The position numbers were made by a program, and so were the translations under genes. Positions 7,492 to 14,279 of a stretch of DNA of 29,209 bases are shown piece after piece. Under the pieces are notes generated by a model. The model was not told the DNA's origin. It was given only the letters and a program-made list of their open reading frames with translations, and made no database searches. Numbering within the stretch: position 1 is the first letter of the stretch; every line of letters begins with the position of its first letter. Source of the stretch: CAZDHT01 sp964505325 (GTDB lineage: Bacteria > Planctomycetota > PUPC01); assembly GCA_964505325.1 (NCBI GenBank), contig CAZDHT010000040.1:1-29209 (forward strand), in the 5' to 3' direction.

Positions 7492-8541
7492 ATGCCCGAA
7501 GAGGGCAGAATCGTCGACGAAACAGAGATGAGGAAGGTCGGCAAGCAGATCAAGCTGCCGTGGTCGAAGGCGGTCGAGATCGCCGTCAAGAGCATGAAGA
7601 TCCGCTTCGGCCGGTCCCTGGTCACCACCGCAAGTATCGTCCTCGCCATCGCGTTCCTGATGTCCATCCTCACCAGCACCACGCTCATCACCTCGTTGAA
7701 AACCGAACCCATCCGGCAGGTCATCTTGCACCGGGAGATTCACGAGAAGGCCCAGCAGGGGTTCGACGTGAGCCTGGCGTTTCCGGAAGACCTGGCACTC
7801 GAGCCGACGCGCGAGCGCGTTCAGGAGCTCGACAAGGCTGTGAAGGCGCCCAAGATCAGCGCCCTGGACAAGCGGCTGGGCCAGGCCGAGCTGGCGGTCG
7901 CGAAGCTCGAACTTGACGTGCTGCTGCAGTCCGAGCCGTCCCGGATCGCCCAGGACAAGGCGAAATGGCCGATCCTCCGCACGAAGGCCGACCTCGTCCG
8001 CGTCGAGGGCAAATGGCAGCTCTTGTGGCGAAAGCTCCAGAAGGAAGGCTATACCGACGTCGAACTCGAAATCAGGCCCGGCACCCCGACCCCCCCGCGA
8101 ATGGGGTTCGTCAACATGCTGCTGAAGCAGATGGACGCCCGGGACCGCTGGCTGGCCCTTCTGGCGTCGCTGGTGTGCTTTGTGGGCATCTGGAACGCGA
8201 TGCTGATGTCGGTTCACGAGCGGTTCCGCGAAATCGGGACAATGAAATGCCTGGGAGCGCTGGAGTCGTTCATCGTCAAGCTGTACTTCCTGGAGTCCTC
8301 CTTTATCGGGATGGCCGGCACGCTGATGGGAATCCTCATCGGCTTCCTTCTGTCAATGGTCCGGGCGGTGTCCGCGTTCGGCATCGGCTCGGTGTTCGAG
8401 AACTACGATTTCAGCGGGGCGCTGTTCTCCGCGATTGGCACGTTGTTGATCGGATCGCTCCTGTCGGTCGGCGCAGCGATCTTCCCGGCCAGGTCGGCGG
8501 CCAAGATGGACCCGGTCGTGGCGATGCGAGTAGACGAATAG
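7492..8541 (+). CDS. FtsX/MacB-type ABC transporter permease
   Basis: This 349-residue inner-membrane protein has one N-terminal membrane segment (about 43-67), an extracytoplasmic region (68-216) with a probable coiled coil, and three C-terminal membrane segments (about 220-240, 270-292 and 308-332). The coupling region RFREIGTMKCLGA and the terminal PARSAAKMDPVVAMR match FtsX-domain permeases of the MacB/LolCE type. The extracytoplasmic region is helical and smaller than a standard MacB domain. The ATG at 7492 follows GAGGAGA; the frame is open slightly upstream but lacks a site there. The ATPase gene follows directly. Such transporters drive mechanotransmission or lipoprotein and peptide export rather than classic import. 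Confidence 0.88.
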   Translation: MPEEGRIVDETEMRKVGKQIKLPWSKAVEIAVKSMKIRFGRSLVTTASIVLAIAFLMSILTSTTLITSLKTEPIRQVILHREIHEKAQQGFDVSLAFPEDLALEPTRERVQELDKAVKAPKISALDKRLGQAELAVAKLELDVLLQSEPSRIAQDKAKWPILRTKADLVRVEGKWQLLWRKLQKEGYTDVELEIRPGTPTPPRMGFVNMLLKQMDARDRWLALLASLVCFVGIWNAMLMSVHERFREIGTMKCLGALESFIVKLYFLESSFIGMAGTLMGILIGFLLSMVRAVSAFGIGSVFENYDFSGALFSAIGTLLIGSLLSVGAAIFPARSAAKMDPVVAMRVDE

Positions 8542-8574
8542 CCGTCGGGCTATCTTTTTGCAGGAGGAATGCGG

Positions 8575-9309
8575 TTGGAAAACAGCATAGTCAGAACGCG
8601 TGACGTCAAACGGGTCTACAAGATGGGCGACACGGAGGTCCACGCGCTCCGGGGGATCAATCTCGAGATCTACACCGGAGAGTACATCTCCATCATGGGG
8701 CCGTCGGGCTCGGGCAAGACCACGTTGTTCAATATGATCGGCGGGCTGGACAAGCCCACCGAAGGCAAGGTCTACATCGACGAGGTCGACGTAGCACAGC
8801 TCGACGCCTATGAACTCGCCTGGCTGCGGTGCCGCAAGATCGGATACATCTTCCAGACGTTCAACATCATCCCGGTGATGACGGCGCTGGAGAACGTGAC
8901 GCTGCCGATGACCTTCGCCGGCCTGACCTCCGACGAGGCAAGAGAGAAGGGAGCGATGCTCCTCGACAAAGTCGGCCTCGGCGACCGCCTCAACCATAAG
9001 CCGTTCGAGCTGTCCGGCGGGCAGCAGCAGCGCGTGGCCATCGCACGGGCGATGGCGAACAGCCCCGCGGTCATCCTCGCCGACGAGCCGACCGGGAACC
9101 TGGACCTCAACACCGGTTCGGAGATCATCGACCTGCTCAAGGAAATGAATGACACGTCCAAAGTCACGGTCATCACCGCCACGCATGACATGAAGATGCT
9201 CAGCGCGTCGGACCGGATCGTGTGGATCCGCGACGGCCGGGTGGACCGGATCGAGAAGCGCAGCGACCTCGAGATCGAAGAAGGCAAGATCGGCGGGGTG
9301 ACGGAGTAG
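8575..9309 (+). CDS. LolD/MacB-type ABC transporter ATPase
   Basis: This is the ATP-binding subunit partnering the FtsX-type permease. Numbered from the alternative ATG at 8569, it has Walker A GPSGSGKTT (44-52), a Q-loop, signature LSGGQ (148-152), Walker B with ADEPTGNLD (171-179) and H-loop His206. The TGNLD ending and overall length are typical of the LolD/MacB/FtsE group. The ATG at 8569 stands one base after AGGAGG, while TTG 8575 leaves seven bases and gives an N-terminus (LENSIVRTRDV) usual for the family. I prefer TTG. It is the last gene of the operon. Confidence 0.93.
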   Translation: MENSIVRTRDVKRVYKMGDTEVHALRGINLEIYTGEYISIMGPSGSGKTTLFNMIGGLDKPTEGKVYIDEVDVAQLDAYELAWLRCRKIGYIFQTFNIIPVMTALENVTLPMTFAGLTSDEAREKGAMLLDKVGLGDRLNHKPFELSGGQQQRVAIARAMANSPAVILADEPTGNLDLNTGSEIIDLLKEMNDTSKVTVITATHDMKMLSASDRIVWIRDGRVDRIEKRSDLEIEEGKIGGVTE

Positions 9310-9385
9310 GTTGCCCGCCGGTCCGCGCCCGGCTGCGCGCCGCCCGCGCCCTGCGCTCAAAAGGCGGAAAAAAGCCAAAAAATGC

Positions 9386-9414
9386 TTTTATACGGCCTAT
9401 GCACGCGGTATAAT
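9386..9414 (+). promoter_or_regulatory. putative promoter of the histone gene
   Basis: A perfect TATAAT at 9409-9414 has only a poor -35 (TTTTAT near 9386). Just upstream, three A-tracts (9359-9362, 9368-9373, 9377-9382) are spaced about 9-10 bases, resembling an UP element or bent DNA. The rest of the 178-base gap from 9310 to 9487 shows no gene. Confidence 0.5.
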
Positions 9415-9487
9415 GCCCTCGAAGATTGGCCGAGTTGCCCGGTGGCGGGCTGAGTTCACTGGTACCCAGAAGGGAGGTGACAAGGGA

Positions 9488-9664
9488 ATGGCAGATATGA
9501 TGGTGGTCTCGAGCAAGGTGAAGGCGTATATCAAGGGCAAGGGCTGCATGACGTCCGGCGACGCTCTGGCCGCGCTGAATGACAAGGTGGCGTCTATGCT
9601 GGACGCAGCCGTCGCGCGCACCCAGGCAAACAAGAGATCCACGGTAAAGCCCCAAGATCTCTGA
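9488..9664 (+). CDS. bacterial histone-fold protein
   Basis: This 58-residue protein is predicted to be a single histone fold: a short first helix (VVSSKVKAYIKGKG), a long central helix (SGDALAALNDKVASMLDAAVART) split here as SGDALAALNDK and VASMLDAAVART, and a last helix after ANKRSTVKPQDL. The KRSTV-x-x-x-DL ending matches the loop and third helix of archaeal histones and the small bacterial histones such as Bd0055 of Bdellovibrio. Such proteins are dimeric DNA-binding chromatin proteins in the cytoplasm. The ATG at 9488 follows a strong GGGAGGTGA site; the frame is open upstream but has no site. The gene stands alone, with its own promoter-like region and a terminator at 9822. Confidence 0.85.
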   Translation: MADMMVVSSKVKAYIKGKGCMTSGDALAALNDKVASMLDAAVARTQANKRSTVKPQDL

Positions 9665-9821
9665 GAGAGCATCTCAAGAGGTGGGCGGACAAAATCCGCC
9701 TCCGCGAGAGGGGCATCGCCGCTTCCCGCCTTCGTAGCGGCAGCGGCTGCCTTGGCGGAGCGGGCATGAACGTCTGCGCCGCCAAGTCCTGAGATGGTTT
9801 CTGAAACTGGCCCGATCTTGA

Positions 9822-9856
9822 GAAAGCACCCAAGGCGCCGCCGCGGGTGCTTTTCT
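9822..9856 (+). terminator. Rho-independent terminator
   Basis: AAAGCACCC (9823-9831) pairs perfectly with GGGTGCTTT (9845-9853) around a 13-nt loop, and the sequence continues as TTCTCTT. It lies about 160 bases after the histone gene and 36 bases before the HAD gene. The stretch 9665-9821 has no clear gene. Confidence 0.7.
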
Positions 9857-9891
9857 CTTCACCCGCGCCCGGAACACGAGGAGACGACGAA

Positions 9892-10779
9892 ATGACCCCG
9901 GACCCGCAAGCCCCGTTGCGTGACTTCCAGCCGCAGCACGAGTTCTTCGTCGGGATCGATTCCGACGGCTGCGCGTTCGACACCATGGAGCCGAAGCACA
10001 AGGAATGCTTCTGCCCCACCACGGTCTGGAAGTTCAACTTGGCGGCGGTGTCCAAATACGCGCGCGAGGCCTGGGACTTCGTCAACCTGTATTCGAAGAC
10101 GCGCGGCTGCAATCGGTTCCTCGCCCTCCAGCACGTGCTCAACTTCCTGCGCGAGCGGAAGGAGGTCCGGGCCCGCAACGTCGCCATCCCCGAACTGCCC
10201 GAGCTGAGAGCGTGGACCGAGCGCGAGACCAAGCTGGGCAACCCCGCCCTCGAAGCGGAGGTCGAGCGCACCAAGAGCGAAGAGCTGACCCGCGTGCTCG
10301 ACTGGTCGACGACCATCAACGCGACCGTTGCCAAGGTCGTCAAGGGCGTGCCGCCGTTCCCCGGCGTGCGGGAGAGCCTCGAGAAGCTCGCCCCGGAGGC
10401 CGACATGATCGTCGTCAGCGCCACCCCCAACGAAGCCCTGGAGCGCGAGTGGGAAGAGCACGACGTAGCGAAGTACATGGGGGTGATCGCGGGGCAGGAG
10501 CGAGGCAAGAAGTCCGAGCACCTCGCCCTTGCCGCGGGCGGCAAGTACCCGCCTGAGAAGATCCTGATGATCGGCGATGCGCCGGGCGACATGAAGGCCG
10601 CCCGAGCCAACAACGCGCTCTTCTTCCCGGTCAACCCCAGCCACGAAGAGGAGTCGTGGCAGCGCTTCCACGAAGAGGCGTGCGGCAAGTTCCTAAGTGG
10701 CGAATATGCAGGTGATTACGAGGCTTCGCTCATCGCCGAGTTCGAGAAGCTGCTGCCCGAACACCCGCCGTGGGAATAG
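9892..10779 (+). CDS. HAD-superfamily hydrolase
   Basis: This 295-residue soluble protein has the HAD motifs in order: motif I GIDSDG (nucleophile Asp23, acid/base Asp25), motif II VVSAT (Ser176), motif III lysine near K206-K207, and motif IV IGDAPGD (Asp229, Asp233). A helical cap of about 130 residues lies between motifs I and II, as in phosphoglycolate-phosphatase-like members, though longer. The substrate cannot be told from sequence. The start is ATG 9892 after GAGGAGA; a longer frame reaches back into the terminator and is rejected. The stop codon is three bases before a 7-nt repeat array that fills the space to the convergent ridA gene. Confidence 0.85.
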   Translation: MTPDPQAPLRDFQPQHEFFVGIDSDGCAFDTMEPKHKECFCPTTVWKFNLAAVSKYAREAWDFVNLYSKTRGCNRFLALQHVLNFLRERKEVRARNVAIPELPELRAWTERETKLGNPALEAEVERTKSEELTRVLDWSTTINATVAKVVKGVPPFPGVRESLEKLAPEADMIVVSATPNEALEREWEEHDVAKYMGVIAGQERGKKSEHLALAAGGKYPPEKILMIGDAPGDMKAARANNALFFPVNPSHEEESWQRFHEEACGKFLSGEYAGDYEASLIAEFEKLLPEHPPWE

Positions 10780-10782
10780 GAA

Positions 10783-10861
10783 GTCTCGAGTGTCGAGTCT
10801 GGAGTCTCGAGTCTTGAGCCTGGAGTCCTGAGTTGTCCGAACTCCGGGCTCTGGACTCCTA
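10783..10861. repeat. 7-nt repeat array in inverted arrangement between HAD and ridA
   Basis: Seven consecutive 7-nt units of the form GTCTNGA (with small variations) run from 10783 to 10831. From about 10839 the units appear in the opposite orientation, containing ACTCCGG, GCTCTGG and ACTCCTA. The array fills the interval between two convergent stop codons, and its last unit contains the ridA stop. Confidence 0.85.
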
Positions 10862-11239
10862 CTTGTGCGCGATGCACTCGATCTCGACCAGCGCGCCGAA
10901 CGGCAGGCGGGCGACCTCGACCGCGCTCCGGGCCGGCGGTTCCTTGGCGAAATACTCGCCGTAGACCTCGTTCATCGCCGCGAAGTCGTCCACGTTCTTC
11001 AGGAAAACCGTCGTCTTCACCGCCTTGTCCAGGCCCGAGCCTGCCGCTTCGAGCACCGCCTTCAGGTTCTCCAACACCTGGCGCGTCTGCGCCCTGATGT
11101 CGTCGCCCGCCAGCTCCTTCGTCCCCGGCACCAGCGCAATCTGGCCCGCGGCGAACACCAGATCGCCGACCACGACCGCCTGGCTGTACGGGCCCACGGG
11201 CGCGGGCGCCCCGTCTGTCCTAACGACCTCTTTCCGCAT
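10859..11239 (-). CDS. ridA: RidA-family enamine/imine deaminase
   Basis: This 126-residue protein is full length for the RidA (YjgF/YER057c/UK114) family, which hydrolyses reactive enamine and imine intermediates released by PLP enzymes. It shows the usual start with APAPVGPYSQAV, the VFAAGQIAL strand, and the conserved PPARSAVEVARLPFGALVEIE region with Arg104, the residue that holds the substrate carboxylate. The ATG at 11239 follows TAGGAGA. Its TAG stop falls in the last unit of a 7-nt repeat array. Confidence 0.93.
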   Translation of the reverse strand: MRKEVVRTDGAPAPVGPYSQAVVVGDLVFAAGQIALVPGTKELAGDDIRAQTRQVLENLKAVLEAAGSGLDKAVKTTVFLKNVDDFAAMNEVYGEYFAKEPPARSAVEVARLPFGALVEIECIAHK

Positions 11240-11356
11240 TGCATTCTCCTACGAACCGGAATCGCATTCGCGAAACGACCAACAGACTCTAGAATGATCG
11301 AACGGCTCCCACGCGCTGCCCCGCTGGTCCCAATCCCGTCCGTCAACGCACCTTCC

Positions 11357-11421
11357 CTACAAATCCTCAATCCTCGGCAAGGTGCCGTCGGACACGCGGT
11401 GGAGTGTCTCGCCGGGGTTTG
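11357..11421 (-). pseudogene. remnant 3' end of a second larA-like gene
   Basis: Read on the minus strand this stretch encodes GETLHRVSDGTLPRIEDL and a TAG stop, without any gene body or start. It aligns with the last codons of the intact LarA-like gene (GETLYRLSDGTVPRIE). About 41 of the first 49 DNA positions agree, and most differences are synonymous or conservative, so the fragment derives from a once-functional relative. It lies directly after the HepT stop codon. Confidence 0.75.
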
Positions 11422-11844
11422 TCACGTCTTGAGGCAGTTCCTGATTTCGCTCTGGAACCGGCTGAAAACTCGATTGGCGTCGCGTGCCAGCGGCTCCATC
11501 CTGTCGATGAGCAGGCCGACGGCATACCCGTGGCCGAAGAAATGGCGGAAAGCAAGATAGCGTCTCAGGTCTTCTGCCAGGTTCTTCGAAAGAACCCCTG
11601 AATCGCCGGCCACGTTGATCAGGTCACGGTGCCAGGATGGGCCGTCCGGGAGTTTGGCGCCACGCGAGACAAGAACCTGCTTGAGGACGTTTTCGATCCC
11701 GTTGTAGAAGCTGTGGAGCAGCGCTCCGAGACCAGCCCTTTCCAGTGGCGACAAGCTGTCACAGGACATCTCTGAAGGCAGTTCAGACAGAACCCGTACG
11801 ATGTTCTCGAACTCCGCCTCCACCCGTTCTGCAACGTCAGCCAT
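11422..11844 (-). CDS. hepT: HepT-like RNase toxin
   Basis: This 140-residue helical protein belongs to the HepT (HEPN) toxin family of type VII toxin-antitoxin systems. The catalytic Rx4HxY motif is present as RHFFGHGY (Arg100, His105, Tyr107). In known pairs the partner MntA inactivates HepT by adding AMP to this tyrosine. The ATG at 11844 overlaps the mntA stop (ATGGCTGA), indicating translational coupling; a TTG at 11853 is less likely. It is transcribed with mntA and followed at once by a larA remnant. Confidence 0.88.
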   Translation of the reverse strand: MADVAERVEAEFENIVRVLSELPSEMSCDSLSPLERAGLGALLHSFYNGIENVLKQVLVSRGAKLPDGPSWHRDLINVAGDSGVLSKNLAEDLRRYLAFRHFFGHGYAVGLLIDRMEPLARDANRVFSRFQSEIRNCLKT

Positions 11845-12106
11845 ACAGAGCAATCCCTTCCCGCCGAATCAGGCGCACAAACTTCGTGTCCGCCGCCAGG
11901 TCCACGAGATCGACCGGCTTGGACAAGCGGAAGATAAGATCGCCGTAGAAGCGGAAGAAGTCGTCCGGCGGGACGCCCTCGACCGCGAGGTCGATATCGT
12001 CCCCTTCGCGATCGGGATCGGCACTGGAGCCAAACAAGAGCACACGCTTCGCCCTGTAGCGAGCCGCCAACTCAAGAATTGCAGATTTGTCTTTGCCCGA
12101 AATCAT
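11837..12106 (-). CDS. mntA: MntA-like minimal nucleotidyltransferase antitoxin
   Basis: This 89-residue protein is a minimal nucleotidyltransferase of the DNA polymerase beta type. The motif LFGSSADPDREGDDIDL shows GS at 26-27 and the metal-binding pair Asp37-x-Asp39. Proteins of this type neutralise HepT by AMPylation. It is the first gene of the pair and overlaps hepT by eight bases. A promoter (TTGACA-17-TATAAG) ends six bases before ATG 12106 and no Shine-Dalgarno sequence is visible, so the mRNA is predicted to be leaderless. Confidence 0.9.
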   Translation of the reverse strand: MISGKDKSAILELAARYRAKRVLLFGSSADPDREGDDIDLAVEGVPPDDFFRFYGDLIFRLSKPVDLVDLAADTKFVRLIRREGIALYG

Positions 12107-12112
12107 GCCGAA

Positions 12113-12141
12113 CTTATAGCAGGCAACAGTGCACTTGTCAA
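12113..12141 (-). promoter_or_regulatory. promoter of mntA-hepT, predicted leaderless
   Basis: On the minus strand TTGACA and TATAAG are 17 bases apart. Six bases separate the -10 from the ATG, placing the expected transcription start on the A of ATG. Confidence 0.75.
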
Positions 12142-12173
12142 ATGCCGCATCGCACGAGCGAACGCGAGAGTCT

Positions 12174-12242
12174 ATCCGCAGATTACGCAGATCGCGCAGA
12201 TACAGAAAAAGAAATCTGCGTGAATCTGCGCAATCTGTGGAT
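12174..12242. repeat. inverted array of 9-nt CGCAGATNN-type units
   Basis: The left arm (12174-12203) has three units around CGCAGAT; the right arm (12211-12242) has the reverse complement (AATCTGCG type). The arms can pair over about 29 bases with few mismatches, across an A-rich loop (AGAAAAAGA). Similar sequence is familiar as a dispersed repeat in several environmental bacterial phyla, from memory rather than a search. Confidence 0.85.
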
Positions 12243-12257
12243 TATCTTCCTCCCCGT

Positions 12258-12285
12258 GTTGGACGTTGAATGTTCGACGTTTAGC
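12258..12285. repeat. 7-nt repeat array spanning the larA stop codon
   Basis: Four tandem 7-nt units occur on the plus strand: GTTGGAC, GTTGAAT, GTTCGAC and GTTTAGC. The last unit contains the larA stop (TAA, complement at 12281-12283). It is unrelated in sequence to the 9-nt array 16 bases away. Confidence 0.75.
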
Positions 12286-13561
12286 TTTTCTGTTCAATCC
12301 TCGGCACAGTGCCGTCGGAGAGGCGGTAGAGGGTTTCCCCTGCTTCGTGCACGACGAGGACGCCTTCGTCCTCGCGGCCCTCCCATTCCTCGACCTTGAC
12401 CGAGTCGGGGTCCATGTAGCCGAGGTTGATCCGGTCGCAGCGCTCTTCGGAGATGCGCGTGGCGAGGATCACGTTCACGCGCGGCCTCTCCACGCCGTCC
12501 TCGAACGTCCCGATCCCCTTCACGTGCGTCGAGTGGGCCATGATCCCGCCCGGCACCCCCTCGAACTTCTCCATCTGCTTGAGGAAGTAGTCGCGCGTGT
12601 GGTACCCGATGCGGTCGAGAATCTTGCCGTGCGTATAAGAGACCTCGTCGATGTGCGGCGCGTAGATGACCAGGTCGGCCCCGTTCGCCAGGACCGGTTC
12701 GAGCTTGTACATCACCTTGCCCGCCGTCCAGATATCGTCGTACATCTCCGGCGCGATGCCGAGCACCTTGCCGTACGTTCGGTCCACGTATTTGATATGC
12801 GTTTTGCCGGCAAGGTCCGCCGCGGCCGACCACGCCTCGGGTGGCGTGCCGTAGAACATCCCGTGCACGCCGTCATGTTTCGTGACCAGCGCGAAGCACA
12901 CCGCAGGCATTCCGAGGATCTCCGCGGCCCGCTCGACCACCTTCCGCGTCACCGTGTCCTTCGTCCCGTTGATGAGCGGATTGGTGACCACCGCGCCCAG
13001 CCAGTGAAAGAAATGGATGATCTCGGGCCCGGCGATGCCGGGGAACAGGTACTTGTTGCCGCCGGAGAAGCCGACCACCTCGTGCGGGAAGACGGGGCCG
13101 ACGATCATCAGCACGTCGTAATCCAAGACCAGCTTGTTGATTGCGACGGGCACGTCCTCGCTCATCCGCCCGCCGGAGATCTCCTCGATCTCCGCTGCGG
13201 TGATGTGCCCGACCGTCCGCAGCGCCGACGGGTCGTCCCACACATGGTTGAGAATCTTCACGTCCGCGTATCTGCCCGCGCGCTCTTCGGCCGTGATCCC
13301 AACCAGCTTGTTCAGCGCGTCTTCGGGCATCGGGGGATGCGTTCCGAGGGCCACAAGAAAATCTAACGTCTCGGCGGAACCCAGCAGCCGCTCGGTCAGA
13401 AGCCGAAACATCAGCGGCATGGGCATCGTGCGCGTGCTGTCGGGGATGATGGCCAGGACCCGCTTTCCGGCCAGCCTCGCCTCGTCCAGGCCGCCGGCAA
13501 CAACGCCCCGAATGTCGTCTTCGCTGATGAAATTGTCCGCATGGCCGAGGCCGATGGTCAT
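12281..13561 (-). CDS. LarA-like nickel-pincer racemase/epimerase
   Basis: This 426-residue protein belongs to the lactate racemase LarA (DUF2088) family. Key residues are in place with family spacing: Asp41-x-x-Arg44 (PDSTR), His75 (GTHPP), His160 and Lys170 (PHEVVGFSGGNK), and His186. In Lactobacillus plantarum LarA the equivalent lysine (Lys184) binds the nickel-pincer nucleotide and a histidine 16 residues later binds nickel; here the same 10- and 16-residue spacings occur. The substrate is likely a 2-hydroxy acid but not necessarily lactate, as the family has many specificities. The ATG at 13561 follows GAGAGGAA. No cofactor genes (larB, larC, larE) lie in the window. Confidence 0.87.
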   Translation of the reverse strand: MTIGLGHADNFISEDDIRGVVAGGLDEARLAGKRVLAIIPDSTRTMPMPLMFRLLTERLLGSAETLDFLVALGTHPPMPEDALNKLVGITAEERAGRYADVKILNHVWDDPSALRTVGHITAAEIEEISGGRMSEDVPVAINKLVLDYDVLMIVGPVFPHEVVGFSGGNKYLFPGIAGPEIIHFFHWLGAVVTNPLINGTKDTVTRKVVERAAEILGMPAVCFALVTKHDGVHGMFYGTPPEAWSAAADLAGKTHIKYVDRTYGKVLGIAPEMYDDIWTAGKVMYKLEPVLANGADLVIYAPHIDEVSYTHGKILDRIGYHTRDYFLKQMEKFEGVPGGIMAHSTHVKGIGTFEDGVERPRVNVILATRISEERCDRINLGYMDPDSVKVEEWEGREDEGVLVVHEAGETLYRLSDGTVPRIEQKS

Positions 13562-13656
13562 CTCACATTCCTCTCGAACGCAACAGCGACGTTACCTATC
13601 ATCATATTGAACGACATCCGGCGCCGCAATCTGAATCTCCGCCGGCCACCGAGAGG

Positions 13657-13672
13657 CCAGGCGAGAGCCTGG
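13657..13672. other. GAGA-loop hairpin upstream of hxlB
   Basis: CCAGGC and GCCTGG form a 6-bp stem with a GAGA loop, 13 bases before the -35 of the hxlB promoter. The hairpin at 626-643 has the same GCGAGAGC core. It could be a chance motif in GC-rich DNA. Confidence 0.35.
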
Positions 13673-13684
13673 AACGAAAGCCGT

Positions 13685-13712
13685 TTGACACGGGGCCGGG
13701 GACGGGTAACAT
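13685..13712 (+). promoter_or_regulatory. promoter of hxlB, predicted leaderless
   Basis: TTGACA and TAACAT are separated by 16 bases. As for mntA, six bases separate the -10 from the ATG (13719), and there is no Shine-Dalgarno sequence. Confidence 0.65.
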
Positions 13713-13718
13713 TGCGGC

Positions 13719-14179
13719 ATGGAGTTTGGCGAACTGAGCCGGACGGTCTTGGCCGACGTCGCGAGATGCGTCGAATCGGCCGACCCGAGCCAAGTCGATG
13801 CGCTGGTTGACGCCCTCGCCGCGAAGCGCCGGGTGTTCCTCATCGGTACCGGCCGCAGCGGCGCGATGCTCCGCGCGATGGCCGTGCGGCTCGGGCACCT
13901 CGGCGTCGAGGCCCACGTTCTCGGTCCGGCGGACCACGCGCCAATCGAGGAAGGTGACCTGGTCCTGGTGGGGTCGGGCTCGGGAGAGACGCCCGTGCCG
14001 GCCGAACTCGCCAGGGCCGCCAACGACGCCGGGGCGAAGCTGGCCGTCATCACGGCGGCGCCGGATTCCGCCATCGCAAGGCTGGCCCAGATCGTCATTC
14101 ACATCCCCGCGCCCGTGACGCCCCAGGACGGCACGCCGCACACCCTCCGCAGCCTGTTCGAAGAATGCCTGCTCATCGT
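13719..14179 (+). CDS. hxlB: 6-phospho-3-hexuloisomerase, truncated by the scaffold gap
   Basis: This is the first 153 residues of a SIS-domain sugar isomerase. Diagnostic stretches are RVFLIGTGRSGAMLRAMAVR (36-55), HLGVEAHVLG, the EGDLVLVGSGSGET phosphate-binding loop, and GTPHTLRSLFEECLLI near the break. The family interconverts D-arabino-3-hexulose 6-phosphate and fructose 6-phosphate in the ribulose monophosphate route for formaldehyde fixation or pentose synthesis. About 30 C-terminal residues are expected in the N-run. The partner hexulose-phosphate synthase is not seen upstream and might be in the gap or elsewhere. Confidence 0.82.
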
Positions 14180-14279
14180 NNNNNNNNNNNNNNNNNNNNN
14201 NNNNNNNNNNNNNNNNNNNNNNNNNNNNNNNNNNNNNNNNNNNNNNNNNNNNNNNNNNNNNNNNNNNNNNNNNNNNNNN
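14180..14279. other. scaffold gap (100 N)
   Basis: Exactly 100 N bases suggest a gap of unknown true size. hxlB (plus) and the peptidase gene (minus) both run into it, so both are incomplete. Confidence 0.98.

Noticed and set aside
9681..9706. A second terminator after the histone gene (GGCGGA/TCCGCC stem)
   Set aside because: The stem is short and no T-run follows; the hairpin at 9822-9856 is much better.
11366..12350. Recent attachment-site direct repeats flanking the MntA-HepT module
   Set aside because: The two copies are only about 84% identical over 49 bases with codon-like divergence, which fits an old gene remnant better; no integrase is present.
12266..13366. A long open frame on the plus strand across larA
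   Set aside because: It mirrors the codon pattern of the true minus-strand larA gene and lacks any domain or ribosome-binding site of its own.
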